Of a stretch of 64,000 nucleotides of DNA, positions 44,840 to 53,284 are shown one piece after another (position 1 is the stretch's first letter; the number at the start of each line of letters is the position of its first letter). This DNA is from Nocardioides zhouii (lineage in GTDB: Bacteria > Actinomycetota > Actinomycetes > Propionibacteriales > Nocardioidaceae), in NCBI RefSeq assembly GCF_004137345.1, contig NZ_SDWV01000022.1:1-64000 (forward strand). Reading direction: 5' to 3'. Position numbers and translations under genes: made by a program. The notes beneath the pieces were generated by a model that was not told the origin of the DNA, did not search any database, and saw only the letters and a list, made by a program, of their open reading frames with translations.

Positions 44840-46857
44840 CCTCGCTCCCGAATTCGTTCCGTATCCGGGCTGCCGAATTCAACCGGGGCAGGACCTCGGC
44901 CTTCTGCAACAACTTTGCCGCGGAGGTCCTGGACAGCATCCAGAGCCGCCATTTTGACATGCCCGTCGTACTCAGGTCTGTGCCTGGCACCGGCAAGACG
45001 AGTCTCATGCAGATTCTGTCGGCTCACTGGTTGGTCGAGGTGGTACGCCGTCCAAACGATTACGAAGCGCTGGCCCAGCACCTCACTGACATAGGGGTCC
45101 TCGACACGGTCGGCTCACCCACAGTGTCCGGCGCCTTGGTGAACCTGGAACGGGACTTCTCCTCAATTCTTGACATCGGTGCCCCGGACGAGGCTGCCGA
45201 GCGGATCTTTAAACGTCTCGTGGACGCGCGCGTCCTGGCCGCCCACGTCGAGTCCGCGAGAGTGATGGCGACGGCTCTAAACGACGTCGGCCCAGACCCG
45301 GAAGTCTCGTTCGCCATCCCGGAGGGGCGCCCCGATCTGACGGCCGTGCTGCGTGAGATGCACAGCGATGATGACGCCCGCATAACCAGTTCTGAGGTTC
45401 TTGAGTGGGCACTGGGGATCGAGACAGTCGTGAGAAGTCTTCTGTTCGACCTCAGCCCTTTCGACTGGGACGCAACCGCTAACTACACCAACGACTTCCT
45501 AAGTTTCCGGCTGCTGGAAAGCGCGTCGATTCACTACGACGGCGTGGATTCCGGGCTACGCGTTGTCACCTTCCTCGATGACCTTCACCGGCTGCGTCCA
45601 ACCCAGCGCCGCCAGATCATGGGCCTCATCGAGAGCCGAGCCCTGACCCGCGGAGTCTGGATCGCTGAAAGGGTTGAGGTCCTCAACCCGGAGCAGCTCC
45701 TCGGCGAGGACCTGGGAACCTCCCTGCCGGCCCGCGCGAATGCTGAACGGGGACGCGATGTCGAGGTCATCGATCTCGGCGCCGGCAGCCCCGCTGCCTA
45801 CAGCGCATACGAGCGCATGCTGAGGAGTGTCGCCCGCAAGCGTGCTGCAACTGACCTCCACAACTTCGCTGATACCAGCACCGAGTTCCTCCAGCTCCTG
45901 GATGAGCAGGAGCACCCCGACTGGAGCAGTGTCGAGGCCGACGTCCTCAAGCGTCTCGCAGAGGTCGACGACGCGCGGTTCGACGACTGGATCCGGCACA
46001 TCTCCGCAGACGCACTGGTAACCGGCAAGTCGGACCGTGAGCGTGTGACGGATGCCCGGGCAACTATCTCGCTGATCGAGGCCGAGCAACGCAAGCAACA
46101 AGCTGAGCTGTTCTTGGGGATGCCCCTGGCAGTTGAGGAGCTCGACCGGCGGCTAGGAAGCACGGTCCGGGAGGCCGCGCAGGTAGCACTAGGGCGTGAG
46201 TACCCCAAGCAGGTGCCGGTCTACTACGGACAACGCGACTTCCTGCTGCTGGCGAACCACAACGTTTCCCAACTTCTACGGGTTGGAGCGGATCTTTTCG
46301 ACGTGGTCTTAACTGGAGCGGCAACCGCGCGGAAGTCGCCGGCGCCTACCCCCCGGGAGCAGCATCGGACAGTCAAAGCGTCCAGCGACCGCCTGTGGCG
46401 GGAAATTCCAGCGCGCCTAGAAGAAGGCCGTAACGTTCAAACGCTGCTGACTGCGGCGGGGAAGTTCGCCGCTCGAATGAACGAGGACCGACCCACCTCG
46501 TACGCGCCGGGGATCAGCGGGTTCGCGTTGACCATGCGGGACCTGAAGCAGCTCATTGATCCAGCGACACGTGCAGTGGTTCCAGGTGGTGAGGAACTGC
46601 TTAGGGCACTGGCTGACGCGGTCGCCAACGACTACCTCACGAAGCTGGAGGACGCGCCTCGAGGGGCCCGAGCCGAGCGTCGGGTCGTCTTCTACATAAA
46701 CCGTCTCCTCTGCCCGATCTGGAACCTGCCGCTAGGCAAGGGCGGCTACCGAACGCGAAGCCTTCACGAAGTAGCGAGCTGGATGAAGAACGGCTCGGCC
46801 AGCTCCACCACCGACGAACCGGACGAACCGCTAGACGAGGGCCTCTTCAATGACTGA
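44836..46857 (+). CDS. ORC/CDC6-like AAA+ ATPase
   Basis: Starting at the ATG that overlaps the previous stop (ATGA), the 673-aa protein has Walker A at residues 48-56 (SVPGTGKTSLMQIL). Walker B with a DD pair lies near 245 (VVTFLDDLHRLRPTQRRQIM). An extended helical region and a C-terminal part of about 300 residues, which may be a winged-helix or helical signalling domain, follow. This layout resembles ORC-CDC6-type STAND-like ATPases that act as sensors or switches in conflict systems. It probably uses ATP hydrolysis to detect an infection signal and activate the other products. The next gene overlaps its end by 8 bases. Confidence 0.72.
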   Translation: MTSLPNSFRIRAAEFNRGRTSAFCNNFAAEVLDSIQSRHFDMPVVLRSVPGTGKTSLMQILSAHWLVEVVRRPNDYEALAQHLTDIGVLDTVGSPTVSGALVNLERDFSSILDIGAPDEAAERIFKRLVDARVLAAHVESARVMATALNDVGPDPEVSFAIPEGRPDLTAVLREMHSDDDARITSSEVLEWALGIETVVRSLLFDLSPFDWDATANYTNDFLSFRLLESASIHYDGVDSGLRVVTFLDDLHRLRPTQRRQIMGLIESRALTRGVWIAERVEVLNPEQLLGEDLGTSLPARANAERGRDVEVIDLGAGSPAAYSAYERMLRSVARKRAATDLHNFADTSTEFLQLLDEQEHPDWSSVEADVLKRLAEVDDARFDDWIRHISADALVTGKSDRERVTDARATISLIEAEQRKQQAELFLGMPLAVEELDRRLGSTVREAAQVALGREYPKQVPVYYGQRDFLLLANHNVSQLLRVGADLFDVVLTGAATARKSPAPTPREQHRTVKASSDRLWREIPARLEEGRNVQTLLTAAGKFAARMNEDRPTSYAPGISGFALTMRDLKQLIDPATRAVVPGGEELLRALADAVANDYLTKLEDAPRGARAERRVVFYINRLLCPIWNLPLGKGGYRTRSLHEVASWMKNGSASSTTDEPDEPLDEGLFND

Positions 46858-48034
46858 CACCCCTGCGGCAGCCCCGCACCGGCGGTGGGACGACCACGTC
46901 CTCGGACGGTCTGACCAACGCTACGGCTTCGGCTTCGAGGAGATTCTGAAGGCCGCCGTTCGCCCGGGAACCCCGTCCCTATACGTGATGGGGCTCGGGT
47001 TCGACCCGCGGGCAACGGTGGCTTTCGAGACTGCAGCACCGCTACTCCCGCCCGGTTCGCGGGTCCTTGCCATCGTTCCGAAGGCGACCTCGGGCGGCGC
47101 CAGCCGCGAATCGGCGTTCCAGAAGAGCAACGAGGCACGGGCAAGGGAGATCGCGGCAAGCTGCTCCTTGGAACTCGAGATCATCCAGCCGAACCCGGAA
47201 GCCAAGGACACGCGGTTCCACGGAGTCTGGCTAGTGCGGAAGCTTCGCGAGCAACGCGAGTGGCTCACCCCTCACGTGGTGGTGGACATCTCGTCGCTCC
47301 CGTCAGCGATCTTCTTCGCCCTCATTCGAGCCTGGCTCGTCGAACGAACAACCGACCTTCAACTGCAGGTGGTCGCCGCAGAGAGCCACCACCTGGACGA
47401 CCTGATCCTCGACTCGGGCACGCTAGCCCCCCAGTTCCTCCCGGGTTTCAACAAGCATGGCTCCTTGCAGGAACTTCAGCCGGGCACCCGTATCTGGCTT
47501 CCTGTCCTCGGGAAGGGCCGCCTGGCGCAGATGGAGGCGATCTGGACCGCATTCACCCCGCACGACATCTGTCCGGTGGTGCCGTTTCCAGCCCCTGACC
47601 CGCGCCGGGGCGACTCGCTAGTCGCCGAGTACGGTGAGTTTCTCTTCGAGACCCTCAACGTCGATGCTCAGAAGTTCATCTACGCCGACGGCTCCAACCC
47701 GTTCGACCTGTACAAGGTCCTGATGACGATCAGCGATCGGTACAAGCGCGCGTTGCGGCCTCTGGGACAACCAGTCATCGTTCCCAGCACTCACGGGTCG
47801 AAGCTCCTAAGCCTTGGCGTGCTGCTGGGCGCCTTCGAGGCCGACCTCAGTGTCGTCAACGCCGGCGCCCCGGTGAGCACGCTCAGCGACGGTGCCGATG
47901 ACGAGTCCATTCGCGCGCTGGCCTCCGAAAGCCAACAGACCTGCCTGTGGCTCGCGGGAGAGCCTTACGACAAGTCGCACCCAGACGCTGCCAGAACCGA
48001 GGGCCACGCCGATGCCGAACACGGGAGCGACTGA
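46850..48034 (+). CDS. Rossmann-like protein of the conflict-type operon, family not recognised
   Basis: The 394-aa protein overlaps the ATPase gene by 8 bases. It begins with a Gly-rich strand-turn, LYVMGLGFDPRATVAFETA (about residues 44-62), and later has HVVVDISSLPSAIFFALIRA (about 140-159). A second alpha/beta half starts around residue 190 (TRIWLPVLGKGRLAQMEAIW, then FETLNVDAQKFIYADGSNPF). Repeating strand-helix units suggest a Rossmann-type sensor or binding domain, similar in outline to CARF- or SAVED-like ligand sensors, but no diagnostic motif lets me name it. The C-terminal 20 residues are acidic and His-rich. Confidence 0.6.
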   Translation: MTDTPAAAPHRRWDDHVLGRSDQRYGFGFEEILKAAVRPGTPSLYVMGLGFDPRATVAFETAAPLLPPGSRVLAIVPKATSGGASRESAFQKSNEARAREIAASCSLELEIIQPNPEAKDTRFHGVWLVRKLREQREWLTPHVVVDISSLPSAIFFALIRAWLVERTTDLQLQVVAAESHHLDDLILDSGTLAPQFLPGFNKHGSLQELQPGTRIWLPVLGKGRLAQMEAIWTAFTPHDICPVVPFPAPDPRRGDSLVAEYGEFLFETLNVDAQKFIYADGSNPFDLYKVLMTISDRYKRALRPLGQPVIVPSTHGSKLLSLGVLLGAFEADLSVVNAGAPVSTLSDGADDESIRALASESQQTCLWLAGEPYDKSHPDAARTEGHADAEHGSD

Positions 48035-48163
48035 CCTCGCCCCGTCTGCCGCGGACTAGCCAATTGCTCCCAGAGCTTGACCCGCGGATGTCGTCGGCCA
48101 CTGGTAGGGAAGAATCAACATCTCGGCGCAGACAAGCGACAGAACCGGAGACGAGCAAGACGC

Positions 48164-50104
48164 ATGGCAGCACCGCGGAAAAATTCATCGCGCTCCGGAT
48201 ATGTGCCTCTGAGCCGCCGGAAAGAGTCCTACGACTCTGAACTCCAAGCGCTGAAAGCAACCTACGACAACGCACGATTGGGCTCGCCTGTCCTGCACGA
48301 CGTGCTGGAATCGCTGCTGTGGCTTCCGACTTGGTACGTCGGAAACGGCGGGACGATGGCCGTCGCCCAGTACGCCGCCGAACTGCACAATCAGCAAACC
48401 GGACTCCCAGCCATCGCAATCACCTCTCTTGGTTTCGCAACCAGCCAGGTTGCAACCGGCAGTGCCGTAGTAATCATCTCGGCCAGCGCGAAGCACCCCG
48501 ACACCGCGGCTACCGTTCGAACCGCACTTGAGCGCAAGGTTTCCCGCGTCGTCGTCGTCACCGAACGCAATCGCAGCGAGCTCACAGGGGCGTTTGCCTC
48601 TCCGCAGGTCGAGGTGGTCACCCTTTCGCGACCAGGTCCCAGCGACGGCTTCCTTGCAACAAACAGCGTGCTCAACATGTCGACCGCGCTCGCTGCCGCT
48701 TATTTCTCCCGATTGCCGATGACCTTGCCAGGCTTCACTGCAAAGCTTCCCGGAGCCGTACGGCCAGGCGACGACCTGCTGCTGCTCTCCTCGGCGGGAA
48801 CCTGGGCTGCAGCCACCGACCTGGAAACGAGGCTGGTCGAGACGGGACTCGCGACAGTCCAGAAGACCGACTTCCGGAACTTCGCACACGGTAGGCACCT
48901 TGGGTTGAGCCGAATGGCCGGCCACGTCTCAGTGATCGCCATGAGCGACTCGCGCACTGCGACCCTCGCAACCGCGACGCTTGACCTGCTTCCAGCCGAC
49001 ATCCCCGTCATGCACCTCACCAGCGCCGCAAGGGCGCCCGCATCGAGCCTTGACCTCCTCGTTCGATCGATGCGCCTGACAGGGGCCATCTCGAACCGCA
49101 GTGGGTTCGACCCCGCCCGGCCTCAAGTCCCAAGTTTCGGACGCCAGCTCTACCGCCTGGAAAGCCGCAGACATCTCCCCCGACGGCTTGCCCGTCCGGA
49201 CGTCGTCGCCAAACTGGAAGCAGCCTGCCTACCTGTTGGTGAACCAACACTCAAAGACTTTAGCCGCCGACGCGCGCAGTGGTTGCGCAAGACCGTGTCT
49301 ACCCCGATCGCGGGCATCCTTGTCGACTACGACGGGACGGTGTGCACTACGGCAGGACGCTTCGAGCCACCTTCAGAAGACCTCCAAGAGTCGTTCGTCC
49401 GGTTGCTCCGGCAAGGCCTCGTCGTGGGATTTGTCAGCGGCCGCGGCAAGTCTCTCCCAGAGTCTCTGCGCGAATGGCTCCCGACCGATCTGCGAAGCCG
49501 CGTGGCGATCGGGCTGTACAACGGTGCCGTGCGCGGAACCCTCAACGATGTTCAGGCCCTCGAGCCCAGCAAGACCGGACCTTTCACCGAAACCGCAGGG
49601 GGGCGTCGTGCACTGCGCGAACTTCAAGGCCTGGCCTCCCGTTTCGGTGGCGTCGTCCAAGCGCGACCTTTCCAGGTCAGTCTTGAAGCAGGCACCGGAA
49701 GATCCGCTCACTGGCCGGCACTGGCACGCGCCGTCGAAGAGCTCGTTGGCCGCGAGAACCTTGATGCTCGTATACGACTGAAAGCAGTTCGCTCCGCACA
49801 CTCCATCGACGTCATCCCCGCAAGCTCGACGAAAAACTTGCTGCGAAGCAACCTCGAGGACATGCAGACAAGGCTTGGCGCCACCTTGGCCATCGGCGAC
49901 CGTGGCGGACTTGACGGCAACGACTACGAACTCTTGGCCTTCGACACACTGACCCTCAGCGTCGACCAAGTCTCCGGCGACCCGAGTCGCTGCTGGAACC
50001 TCGCAGACGACGGGCCGGGCGGTCCGGACCTGCTCTCTCGCTATCTGACCGCGGTCAAGCCGGATCGACAGAGAGTCCATACCTTCAGGTGGACCGATGG
50101 GTGA
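48164..50104 (+). CDS. SIS-domain and HAD-phosphatase fusion protein
   Basis: Starting at the ATG at 48164, the 646-aa protein fuses two sugar-phosphate enzymes. Residues 55-300 are a SIS (sugar isomerase) domain with WYVGNGGTMAVAQYAAELH near 57-75. Residues 380-640 are a HAD hydrolase: motif I GILVDYDGTVCT with the nucleophile Asp near 387, motif II as VGFVSGRGKSLPESL, and motif IV acids in AIGDRGGLDGNDYELLAF near 577-594. It likely isomerises and dephosphorylates a phosphosugar. It follows the Rossmann-like gene by 129 bases and overlaps the kinase gene. An ATG at 48077 would add a basic tail and is less likely. Confidence 0.75.
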   Translation: MAAPRKNSSRSGYVPLSRRKESYDSELQALKATYDNARLGSPVLHDVLESLLWLPTWYVGNGGTMAVAQYAAELHNQQTGLPAIAITSLGFATSQVATGSAVVIISASAKHPDTAATVRTALERKVSRVVVVTERNRSELTGAFASPQVEVVTLSRPGPSDGFLATNSVLNMSTALAAAYFSRLPMTLPGFTAKLPGAVRPGDDLLLLSSAGTWAAATDLETRLVETGLATVQKTDFRNFAHGRHLGLSRMAGHVSVIAMSDSRTATLATATLDLLPADIPVMHLTSAARAPASSLDLLVRSMRLTGAISNRSGFDPARPQVPSFGRQLYRLESRRHLPRRLARPDVVAKLEAACLPVGEPTLKDFSRRRAQWLRKTVSTPIAGILVDYDGTVCTTAGRFEPPSEDLQESFVRLLRQGLVVGFVSGRGKSLPESLREWLPTDLRSRVAIGLYNGAVRGTLNDVQALEPSKTGPFTETAGGRRALRELQGLASRFGGVVQARPFQVSLEAGTGRSAHWPALARAVEELVGRENLDARIRLKAVRSAHSIDVIPASSTKNLLRSNLEDMQTRLGATLAIGDRGGLDGNDYELLAFDTLTLSVDQVSGDPSRCWNLADDGPGGPDLLSRYLTAVKPDRQRVHTFRWTDG

Positions 50105-51137
50105 TGCTGCAGATACCGCGCAGGTGACATCTCAGTGGCAGCAGGAGGACGGAGCCATCCCGGGAATGCTGCCCAGCGACGCCGGCCGAACCGTTCACGC
50201 ATCGGGCTACGTCGTCCTCGACCTCCTCGTAGCCGACGGGAAGATGAAGCCGGTCGTAGGCGGCACGGCCGCGAATGTGGCAACGAATCTGGCATTGCTC
50301 GGATGGCAGAGCTCAGTGTCTGCGCTTCTCGGAGACGACCGAGCCGGCCGCGAGGTTGTGCGGCAGCTTGCCGAGTACGGCGTCGACACGAGCAGGATCG
50401 TCTTGGACGCTGAGGTTCAGACCCCCGTGCTGCTGCACGAAGTCGTCAATGGACGGCACAGGTTTAGGTTCTCCTGCCCACACTGCGGAGTGAAGTACGC
50501 AAAGTTTCGCCCATTAGCGCCGACCTCTGCGCCTTCGGCACCCGATGCGGCAGTCCACTTCTTCGACAGAGCTAGCTCGTACGCAATCAAGATCGCCCAG
50601 TCAGTGCGCGATCGGGCTGTCGTGGTGTTCGAGCCAGGGACCCCCGGTCGGCCACCGGCAACCGCTGCGCTGGCCGCAGCGAGCCACATTCTGCGTGTCT
50701 CATCGGACCTCGGGATCGATGCCGCTGAAGAGGAGACCTCGCCGCAGGTGCAGATCGTGGGCCTCGGTGCAGCAGGTGTCCGGTACCGACTGCCGGGCGA
50801 TCGGGGCTGGGCCCACCTGGACAGCAGGCTCGACGCCCCGCTGGTCGATGCCGGCGGGGCAGGGGACTGGCTGACATCTGGAACGCTGGACATGATTCCG
50901 ATTGAAAGTTTCGGGGCCGGATCACTACTAAAGACGGACCTGGAGAAGGCGGTCCGGACCGGGCTGCAGTTAGCGGCCGGCTGCTGCCAATTCGAAGGAA
51001 CGCGAGGCCAAGTCGGGACTACTGCGTGGGCGGCCGCAACCAAGCATCAGCCGTCTGCGAGCTCTTTCGTTCCGGATCTTCCCTCCTACTCCACGGATGA
51101 CTGCTCAGACTGCGAAGCCTGGTTCCACCACTCCTGA
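50097..51137 (+). CDS. PfkB/ribokinase-family sugar kinase
   Basis: The 346-aa protein begins inside the last codons of the SIS-HAD gene (8-base overlap). It has the PfkB signature 1 region PVVGGTAANVATNLALLGWQ (about residues 50-69) and the signature 2 motif VDAGGAGDWLTSGTLDMI near 250. The usual DTTGAGD is changed to DAGGAGD but keeps the catalytic Asp. Two unusual CxxC groups occur: FSCPHCGVKYAKF (about 124) and DDCSDCEAWFHHS at the C-terminus, possible metal sites absent from ribokinase. It is the last gene of the operon. Confidence 0.75.
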   Translation: MGDAADTAQVTSQWQQEDGAIPGMLPSDAGRTVHASGYVVLDLLVADGKMKPVVGGTAANVATNLALLGWQSSVSALLGDDRAGREVVRQLAEYGVDTSRIVLDAEVQTPVLLHEVVNGRHRFRFSCPHCGVKYAKFRPLAPTSAPSAPDAAVHFFDRASSYAIKIAQSVRDRAVVVFEPGTPGRPPATAALAAASHILRVSSDLGIDAAEEETSPQVQIVGLGAAGVRYRLPGDRGWAHLDSRLDAPLVDAGGAGDWLTSGTLDMIPIESFGAGSLLKTDLEKAVRTGLQLAAGCCQFEGTRGQVGTTAWAAATKHQPSASSFVPDLPSYSTDDCSDCEAWFHHS

Positions 51138-51266
51138 TGTCCGTATCGCTCCGTCGATGAAGCATCAAGGCGCAGCCATCGACGAAGTGTGCATCATCGT
51201 CCTCGTCGCAGCCCCCTACTCGCCGCGGACCCGATAGAGCCCCATTCTGGGCGGTACGAAGCGCCT

Positions 51267-52340
51267 CTACCGGGGAGTCAGGCCCAAGAGGGTGCGCGCT
51301 GCCTGCCCGAGAGCGAAGCCCGCGTCTTCACTCGCCGCGGAGTACTCCAACAAGCACTCTGGCTCGAGTCCTGCCGCAAGTATGTCGCGAAGGTCAGAGT
51401 CGTCGACCTGCTGGCCGTACTCGGCCAGGGCGTTCTCCCACGCCATGGCGACGTGCCAGGACGCTCCACACTCGGCGTAGAAGGCGGCGCGGTGGAGGGG
51501 AAAGGTGTGTGCAACGCACTTCGGCTGGACGAAAAGGTGGAATAGCCCGACCAGATCTGCGTCAGAGACTCCGTGCCGGCTCGCGAATGCCTCCCATTCC
51601 ACGGCGTTGAGCCAGGGTGCGGTGCAATGGGCGTAAAAGGAAGCGCGATGCACCGGGAATCCGTCCGCCACGTCCTGCGGCTGGACGCCAATACGAACAA
51701 GGCTTCGAAGATCGTCGTCAGGGACCTCATTAGCCTCCAGAAACGCTTCCCAAGCAACGGCTTGTTCAACCGTGCAGTGGTCTACGTAGAGGGCCCCGCG
51801 GTCCGCGACGATACCGGCACGCAGCCACCGTATGATTTCGAAGTCGGTCTCCCACCAGCCGCTGGAGTCGGCCATCTGCGCGTACCTTCGAACGTCCTGC
51901 GATGTGCACCCCGCCGCGTGCACTGCAGTTGCGTCGACCACGTCGAGGAGCGTCGCGAATCCGCACGCCGCGAGTGCGGGAATTCCTGCGTTCGTGTAGG
52001 CCCGCAACGTTGCGACGGCTGTCACTGCGTGGTGCCGGAAACTGCGATCGGCGCAGCCTTCTGTTTCCCGTTCCCATGCCTCGACGACTTCGAGTGGGTA
52101 TCCAGCGTCTTGGAGCGCATGGGTCACCTCGGGCGCTATTGGTAGCGCGTACATGATCGTGTCGAGCAATTGCTGGGTGGCCTCATCGGCGTCTGATGAC
52201 CTTCCGAACAGGCCCGGGTATTCAGGACTGGTCGCTTCGAAGGTGACTTGACCCCACGGATCCAACTCCACGTCCCCGCGAGCGTCGCGCACCCGATCCA
52301 GCGAGATGGCGAGCGGGGTCGGAAGGTAGGTGTAGTCCAT
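51267..52340 (-). CDS. Helical-repeat protein related to the protein at 37891
   Basis: The 357-aa protein is acidic and contains three tandem copies of a unit of about 51 residues in its C-terminal half. Copies begin CTVEQAVAWEAFLEANEVPD, then APWLNAVEWEAFASRHGVSD, then ASWHVAMAWENALAEYGQQV. Each has the theme A.AWE..L....V.D.DL..L...G..P. DSSGWWETDFEIIRWL before the first unit aligns with the 323-aa protein at 37891. No catalytic motif is visible; it may be a protein-interaction scaffold. It is convergent with the five-gene operon, 129 bases away. Confidence 0.72.
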   Translation of the reverse strand: MDYTYLPTPLAISLDRVRDARGDVELDPWGQVTFEATSPEYPGLFGRSSDADEATQQLLDTIMYALPIAPEVTHALQDAGYPLEVVEAWERETEGCADRSFRHHAVTAVATLRAYTNAGIPALAACGFATLLDVVDATAVHAAGCTSQDVRRYAQMADSSGWWETDFEIIRWLRAGIVADRGALYVDHCTVEQAVAWEAFLEANEVPDDDLRSLVRIGVQPQDVADGFPVHRASFYAHCTAPWLNAVEWEAFASRHGVSDADLVGLFHLFVQPKCVAHTFPLHRAAFYAECGASWHVAMAWENALAEYGQQVDDSDLRDILAAGLEPECLLEYSAASEDAGFALGQAARTLLGLTPR

Positions 52341-52647
52341 GGCGTGCTCCTTGCATCGCGGTGGCAGACGTGTCGATCACGACCGCTCCGAATGGGTATC
52401 GGCATGATTTCGGCCGTGCGACCCCTTACTGTCGATTTTAGTGGTCCCACGTCCCTGTGGGTTGCTGGCCAGGCAATCGCATAGTGACCCCCAGGCTTCC
52501 GGCCAGCCTTTGAGCTCAGGCGAAACTCCTCAGTGCGCCGCCCTGCGATGACCGTTCCCGGCTATGGCTAGTAGGAACCGATACAGGCCGCCGCCCTGGT
52601 AGGCGGCAGGGCAAGTGAGGCCACATGCTGCGGCGGGTGCAACGGGG

Positions 52648-52740
52648 CGGACGGCGTCAGCCGCCGGACGGCGTCAACATCGGACACACTGCGGACACAC
52701 CGGCGCCCCAAGATGTGCGCCGATCTACGCCGATGTGCGC
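52648..52740. repeat. Paired direct repeats, possible integrase arm sites
   Basis: Three different short direct repeats occur in pairs within 93 bases: CGGACGGCGTCA (52648 and 52665), CGGACACAC (52681 and 52692) and GATGTGCGC (52712 and 52732). Closely spaced paired repeats beside a tRNA-derived core are typical of the arm sites bound by tyrosine integrases. The assignment is inference. Confidence 0.5.
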
Positions 52741-52771
52741 TCGGAAGCTGCCCGACTTGCGCTCAACGCCC

Positions 52772-52787
52772 GGCCACGCGCGTGGCC
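52772..52787. repeat. 16-base perfect palindrome beside the tRNA fragment
   Basis: GGCCACGCGCGTGGCC is fully symmetric and lies three bases before the tRNA-Arg fragment. It replaces the 5' half that a functional tRNA gene would have here, so it belongs to the foreign side of the junction. Confidence 0.55.
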
Positions 52788-52790
52788 CCC

Positions 52791-52838
52791 ATCTGACTAC
52801 GGATCAGAAGGTTTGGGGTTCGAATCCCTACAGGCGCG
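52791..52838 (+). other. 3' fragment of tRNA-Arg(ACG), attachment core
   Basis: From the anticodon stem onwards the sequence fits a tRNA-Arg(ACG): anticodon arm CTGACTACGGATCAG with anticodon ACG, then the variable region, T-arm GGGG-TTCGAAT-CCC and an acceptor strand ending CAGGCGCG. The expected 5' half (acceptor 5' strand and D-arm) is absent; a palindrome lies there instead. Such truncated tRNA 3' ends mark the attachment sites of integrative elements. The intact tRNA gene must lie outside this window. Confidence 0.75.
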
Positions 52839-52850
52839 CAAATCGAGAAG

Positions 52851-52880
52851 CCGCAGGTCAGGACGCTGACCTGCGGTTTT
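52851..52880 (+). terminator. Strong intrinsic terminator after the tRNA fragment
   Basis: CCGCAGGTCAG and CTGACCTGCGG pair perfectly over 11 bases with a GACG loop, and TTTT follows. This is a textbook rho-independent terminator, 12 bases after the tRNA end. It is probably the original tRNA terminator carried along with the 3' fragment, which would make the identity segment longer than the tRNA part itself. Confidence 0.85.
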
Positions 52881-53053
52881 GGCGTTCTACGACCTGTCGC
52901 CTGCTGAGATGTCACGCCACGCGGGACTCGCTTGGTGCAGGAACGGTTCAACAACGTCTCGGGGGCGTCGTGATCTTCAGGCGGCAGGCTGCCGTCATGT
53001 CATCGGTACCGCGTCTCGTCGTTGGCCGCTGCCTCGATTTACCTGGCACAGGG

Positions 53054-53284
53054 ATGGTCATGCGAACACCACCGATCCTCCTGACCAAGCGCGAGACCGC
53101 GGCCCTCCTCCGACTCAGCGTTTCCACCATCGAGCGCATGCTCCGGTGCGGGGACCTCCCCCACGTGAAGATGAACTACGCGACGCGCATCCTGCGCAGC
53201 GACGTCGACACCTACATCGAGTCCCACCGCATCGACACCCGCCGCAGCAAGACCCTCGACACCCCTGGCGAAGGCGCAGCATGA
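53054..53284 (+). CDS. Excisionase-like HTH protein
   Basis: The 76-aa protein contains an HTH_17 domain: LLTKRETAALLRLSVSTIER, then a wing with LPHVKMNYATRILRSDVDTY. Its stop overlaps the start of the integrase gene (ATGA), as in other Xis-Int pairs. Two ATGs (53054, 53060) are possible starts. It should control excision or expression of the recombinase at 53281. Confidence 0.8.
   Translation: MVMRTPPILLTKRETAALLRLSVSTIERMLRCGDLPHVKMNYATRILRSDVDTYIESHRIDTRRSKTLDTPGEGAA

Larger units (their letters stand above)
52341..53053. other. 713-base attachment-site region
   Basis: No gene is supported here. The stretch contains paired direct repeats (52648-52740), a palindrome (52772-52787), the 3' part of a tRNA-Arg gene (52791-52838) and a strong terminator (52851-52880), all described separately, followed by the excisionase and integrase genes. 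This is the layout of an integrative-element attachment region. Confidence 0.6.

Noticed and set aside
52791..52838. Functional tRNA-Arg gene
   Set aside because: The 5' half is absent, so it is an attachment-site fragment.
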